From: Alkalibacillus almallahensis
GTDB taxonomy: Bacteria > Bacillota > Bacilli > Bacillales > Alkalibacillaceae
NCBI RefSeq assembly: GCF_011761495.1
Contig: NZ_JAASRU010000001.1
Location: 186,001 to 250,000 of the forward strand
Direction: 5' to 3'
DNA: 64,000 nt
Every line of letters begins with the position of its first letter. Position 1 is the first letter of the stretch. A model generated the notes under the pieces. That model was not told the DNA's origin. It saw only the letters and a list, made by a program, of their open reading frames with translations, and searched no databases. Below, piece after piece: positions 61,733 through 64,000 of the stretch. The translations under genes were made by a program, and so were the position numbers.

Positions 61733-62101
61733 ATGCCTCAGAAAGCTAAGAAGCCTTGCAAGGAAGTGGGTTGTAATAATTTAACGAGGGAAACCTACTG
61801 CAAAAACCACGAGAAAAACGCACAGGAAATCCACCAAGATTATAATCGATACAAAAGAAATCCAAAATTAAATGCGTTTTATCAATCGAAGGAATGGAAG
61901 CAACTAAGACGGTTAGCTTATGATCGTGACAATGGTTTATGTCAATCGTGCAAACGTTCTGGTATCTTAAAGCAAGCAAACGTTGTGCATCACATTGTCG
62001 AGATCGCAGTCGACTATTCGCTTCGATTGACGCTCGGCAACCTCGAATCATTGTGTCATGCCTGTCACAACAGGTTTCACAAAGGGTCCCCCGACCATTA
62101 A
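61733..62101 (+). CDS. HNH endonuclease of the packaging module
   Basis: A 122-residue HNH nuclease with SKEWKQLRRLAYDRDNGLCQSCKRSG, VVHHIVEI and NLESLCHACHNRFH motifs. HNH genes immediately before terS/terL are a hallmark of cos-packaging HK97-like phages, where HNH aids terminase cleavage. ATG 61733. A 79-bp gap with a GGGTCCCCCGACC tract follows. Confidence 0.9.
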   Translation: MPQKAKKPCKEVGCNNLTRETYCKNHEKNAQEIHQDYNRYKRNPKLNAFYQSKEWKQLRRLAYDRDNGLCQSCKRSGILKQANVVHHIVEIAVDYSLRLTLGNLESLCHACHNRFHKGSPDH

Positions 62102-62180
62102 TTTTTTAGAAAACGAAATCTCTAAAGCGACTCGCCCTCAACATTTTACAAAAATCCGTTTTTGAAAGGAGGTGTGGTGG

Positions 62181-62699
62181 ATGCCAGGGCGTAAACAATT
62201 ACCATTATCTGTTATTGAAGGTAAAGGACGATCCAATCATATAACTAAGGAAGAGGCACGCGAGCGAAAGCAACAAGAAGAACGGATGAAAGCTGACACT
62301 GATAAAGTCGAGCCGCCTAGCTATCTAACCAAAAAGCAGAAGGAAGAGTTTGAAGATATTGCGCAAGATTTAATTGCGTTAGAGATCTTTTCGAATTTAG
62401 ATGTGGATGGCTTAGCGCGTTATCTTGATTCCAGGACAGAATATATACGTGTCGCCAAAGAATTAAAAAAGATAAATCCGGCTGAGCTCGTTGAAACAGA
62501 AGAAGGTCATAAAAAGCGTGTGGCCAACGATCAATATGAAATCCTGCTTCGAGTAAAAAACAAGTTATTCAATGAATGCAAGTCAGCAGCAAGCGAGCTT
62601 GGTTTATCTATCACATCACGACTTAAACTGGTTATTCCGAAACAGGAAGATAAAAAACCACAGTCCGAAGCGGAACGTCGGTTTGGTGATTCTGTATGA
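62181..62699 (+). CDS. terS: Terminase small subunit (P27 family)
   Basis: A 172-residue P27-family small terminase (MPGRKQLPLSVIEGKGRSNHITKEE... GLARYLDSRTEYIRVAKEL... SAASELGLSITSRLKLVIP). It recognises phage DNA and loads the large subunit. ATG 62181 follows AAAGGAGGTG; a GTG at 62172 falls inside the site. It overlaps terL by four bases. Confidence 0.9.
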   Translation: MPGRKQLPLSVIEGKGRSNHITKEEARERKQQEERMKADTDKVEPPSYLTKKQKEEFEDIAQDLIALEIFSNLDVDGLARYLDSRTEYIRVAKELKKINPAELVETEEGHKKRVANDQYEILLRVKNKLFNECKSAASELGLSITSRLKLVIPKQEDKKPQSEAERRFGDSV

Positions 62700-64000
62700 C
62701 GTTGATTGAGCGATTATTTGATTATATTGACAAAATACAGACTGGCAAAATTAAGACTGGTCGTAAACATAGATGGGCGGTTGAACGTTTTTCCAACGAT
62801 ATCGATAAGTTGGAGAATGATTCATCGCCTTTTTATTTTGATAAAGATGAACTTGAAAACTTCTATGAATGGGCTAAGATGTTCAAGCACAAGGAAGGCA
62901 TTTTAGCCAATCAACCAATTGAATTAACGGACTTTCAGTTGTTCGTTGCAGCTAACATTTTATGTTGGAAACGAAACAGTGATGGCAAGCGACGTTTCAG
63001 AAAAGCGTTCATACAGCTGGCACGTAAAAATGCTAAAACACAATTCTTAGCGTTGTTATCAACCTATATCAGTTTCCTAAGCAATGAAAAAGAACAGTGT
63101 TACATTGCGGGTTGGAGCCGTGAACAATCTAGTATTTGCTATGATGAGATTCTGACACAGCTGAATGATTGTGACTTATTAGAAGGTAAGTTCTCGGACA
63201 GCTACGGTAAAGTGAAGCATCATAAAACGGGGTCCATTATTCAACCATTATCACGTGAAGCGCGTAAAACAGGTGATGGCAAGAACCCAAGTGTTGCCAT
63301 TATTGACGAATATCATGCACACGAGACTAGTGAGATTTATGATGTGATGGTCTCTGGTATGGCAGCAAGAACCAATCCGTTAATTACGGTTATTACAACA
63401 GCAGGCTTTGATTTAACAAGCCCGTGTTACACCGAGTATGAATACGTTTCGAAAGTGATTGATCCTGATCAAGATGAAGAGAACGACGAATACTTTGTTT
63501 TAATTTGTGAGTTGGATCCGGAAGATGACATTAATGATGAATCGAATTGGATTAAAGCGAATCCGATCGTTGCGACATATGAATCTGGGTTAGAATATCT
63601 CAGAAGTGAATTGAAAGTTGCATTAGCTGTTCCCGAAAAAATGCGATCTTTCTTAACGAAGAACATGAATCGTTGGGTGGATCAAAAAGAAAATGGCTAC
63701 ATGGCTTTAAAGAAATGGGATGCTTTGAAAGAGGCTTTTGGTGATTTAAGCGGTAGTCGTGTTTATCTAGGTGTTGACTTGTCAGCAACTGAAGACTTAA
63801 CGAGTATTGCAGCTGTCATACCTAAAGATGGCAAGTATTACGTAAAAGGGCGATCATTTATTCCATCTGATCGCTTGAAAGAAAAGATGATGACGGATAA
63901 GCAACCATACGATACGTGGATTGACCAAGGTTATTTAATACCTACTGATGGTGAGATTATCAATTATCACGATGTTGAAAATTCGATTTTAGATTTAATT
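62696..64000 (+). CDS. terL: Terminase large subunit (5' part)
   Basis: The large terminase subunit, cut by the window end after 435 codons. ATG 62696 overlaps terS (ATGA). The ATPase shows a Walker A variant ARKNAKTQ near residue 105 and Walker B VAIIDEYHAHE near 205. The nuclease half begins with VYLGVDLSATEDLT. It belongs to the phage terminase_1/YmfN type that pairs with P27 small subunits. Structural genes should follow beyond the window. Confidence 0.93.
   Translation, partial: MTLIERLFDYIDKIQTGKIKTGRKHRWAVERFSNDIDKLENDSSPFYFDKDELENFYEWAKMFKHKEGILANQPIELTDFQLFVAANILCWKRNSDGKRRFRKAFIQLARKNAKTQFLALLSTYISFLSNEKEQCYIAGWSREQSSICYDEILTQLNDCDLLEGKFSDSYGKVKHHKTGSIIQPLSREARKTGDGKNPSVAIIDEYHAHETSEIYDVMVSGMAARTNPLITVITTAGFDLTSPCYTEYEYVSKVIDPDQDEENDEYFVLICELDPEDDINDESNWIKANPIVATYESGLEYLRSELKVALAVPEKMRSFLTKNMNRWVDQKENGYMALKKWDALKEAFGDLSGSRVYLGVDLSATEDLTSIAAVIPKDGKYYVKGRSFIPSDRLKEKMMTDKQPYDTWIDQGYLIPTDGEIINYHDVENSILDLI

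Noticed and set aside
62706-62906. 66-residue frame at the start of terL
   Set aside because: It is out of frame with the terminase product, which begins at ATG 62696 and continues open to the window end.
45345-64000. Search for a new defence system or toxin-antitoxin pair
   Set aside because: No recognisable defence domains (reverse transcriptase, TIR, Sir2, Gabija-like and similar) or clear toxin-antitoxin pair is present. The unknown small genes are listed, but I cannot support such a claim.
1-64000. Riboswitches, T-boxes, tRNA and rRNA genes
   Set aside because: I looked in leaders over 100 bp (rpsO, rny, spoVS, miaB, cotE) and saw no convincing T-box, riboswitch or tRNA. No rRNA sequence was noticed.

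Overview
The window is a piece of the chromosome of a low-GC, spore-forming member of the Bacillaceae (Firmicutes). Gene order follows the Bacillus subtilis nusA-to-glnA segment almost gene for gene, and the sporulation genes spoVFA/spoVFB, spoVS, spoIIIE, cotE and ymxH are present. Acidic and Gln/Asn-rich linkers in IF-2 and RodZ would fit a halophilic or haloalkaliphilic genus, but that is inference; I cannot name the species.

Positions 1-45,240 are core genome, almost all on the + strand. They hold the end of nusA, then ylxR, ylxQ, infB, ylxP, rbfA, truB and ribC (translation and RNA maturation); rpsO and pnpA; mlpA and ymxH; spoVFA, spoVFB, asd, dapG and dapA (lysine, DAP and dipicolinate); tepA, ylzJ and spoIIIE; ymfF, ymfH and ymfI (EF-P modification module); ymfJ, ymfK, rodZ, pgsA, cinA and recA; rny, ymdB, spoVS and a dipeptidase; miaB, ymcA and cotE; mutS, mutL, miaA, hfq, hflX, ynbB, glnR and glnA. 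Hairpin terminators separate the operons. Several promoters are readable: sigma-K-like before spoVFA, sigma-H-like before spoVS, a LexA-box-like site at recA and another at hflX, and a GlnR box before glnR. The slot where B. subtilis carries rnjB, between dapA and tepA, holds instead about 550 bp of GC-rich repetitive non-coding DNA. A shorter relative of that repeat follows ymcA.

From about 45,280 to the end lies the left part of a prophage inserted just downstream of the glnA terminator. It reads integrase and repressor (- strand), a divergent operator/promoter switch, then a Cro-like regulator and an early region on the + strand: DUF771-like protein, BRO/ORF6C antirepressor, DnaD-like replication protein, RusA, a stand-alone LexA-type DNA-binding domain, dUTPase and many very small genes. 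A RinA/ArpU-like late regulator follows, then a cargo-like island with a lipoprotein bounded by three similar terminators, and then the packaging start (HNH nuclease, small and large terminase). The large terminase runs off the window, so the right end of the prophage is not seen.

The most interesting signals are the strong recurrence of the heptamer GAAGCGG on the + strand of the prophage (the S. aureus Chi sequence, containing the B. subtilis Chi AGCGG), the four 17-bp operators of the lysogeny switch, the integrase-proximal TTCCCACA repeats, the lipoprotein cargo island, and the composite GC-rich repeat in the rnjB slot. I looked for a new defence system or CRISPR and did not find one I could support.
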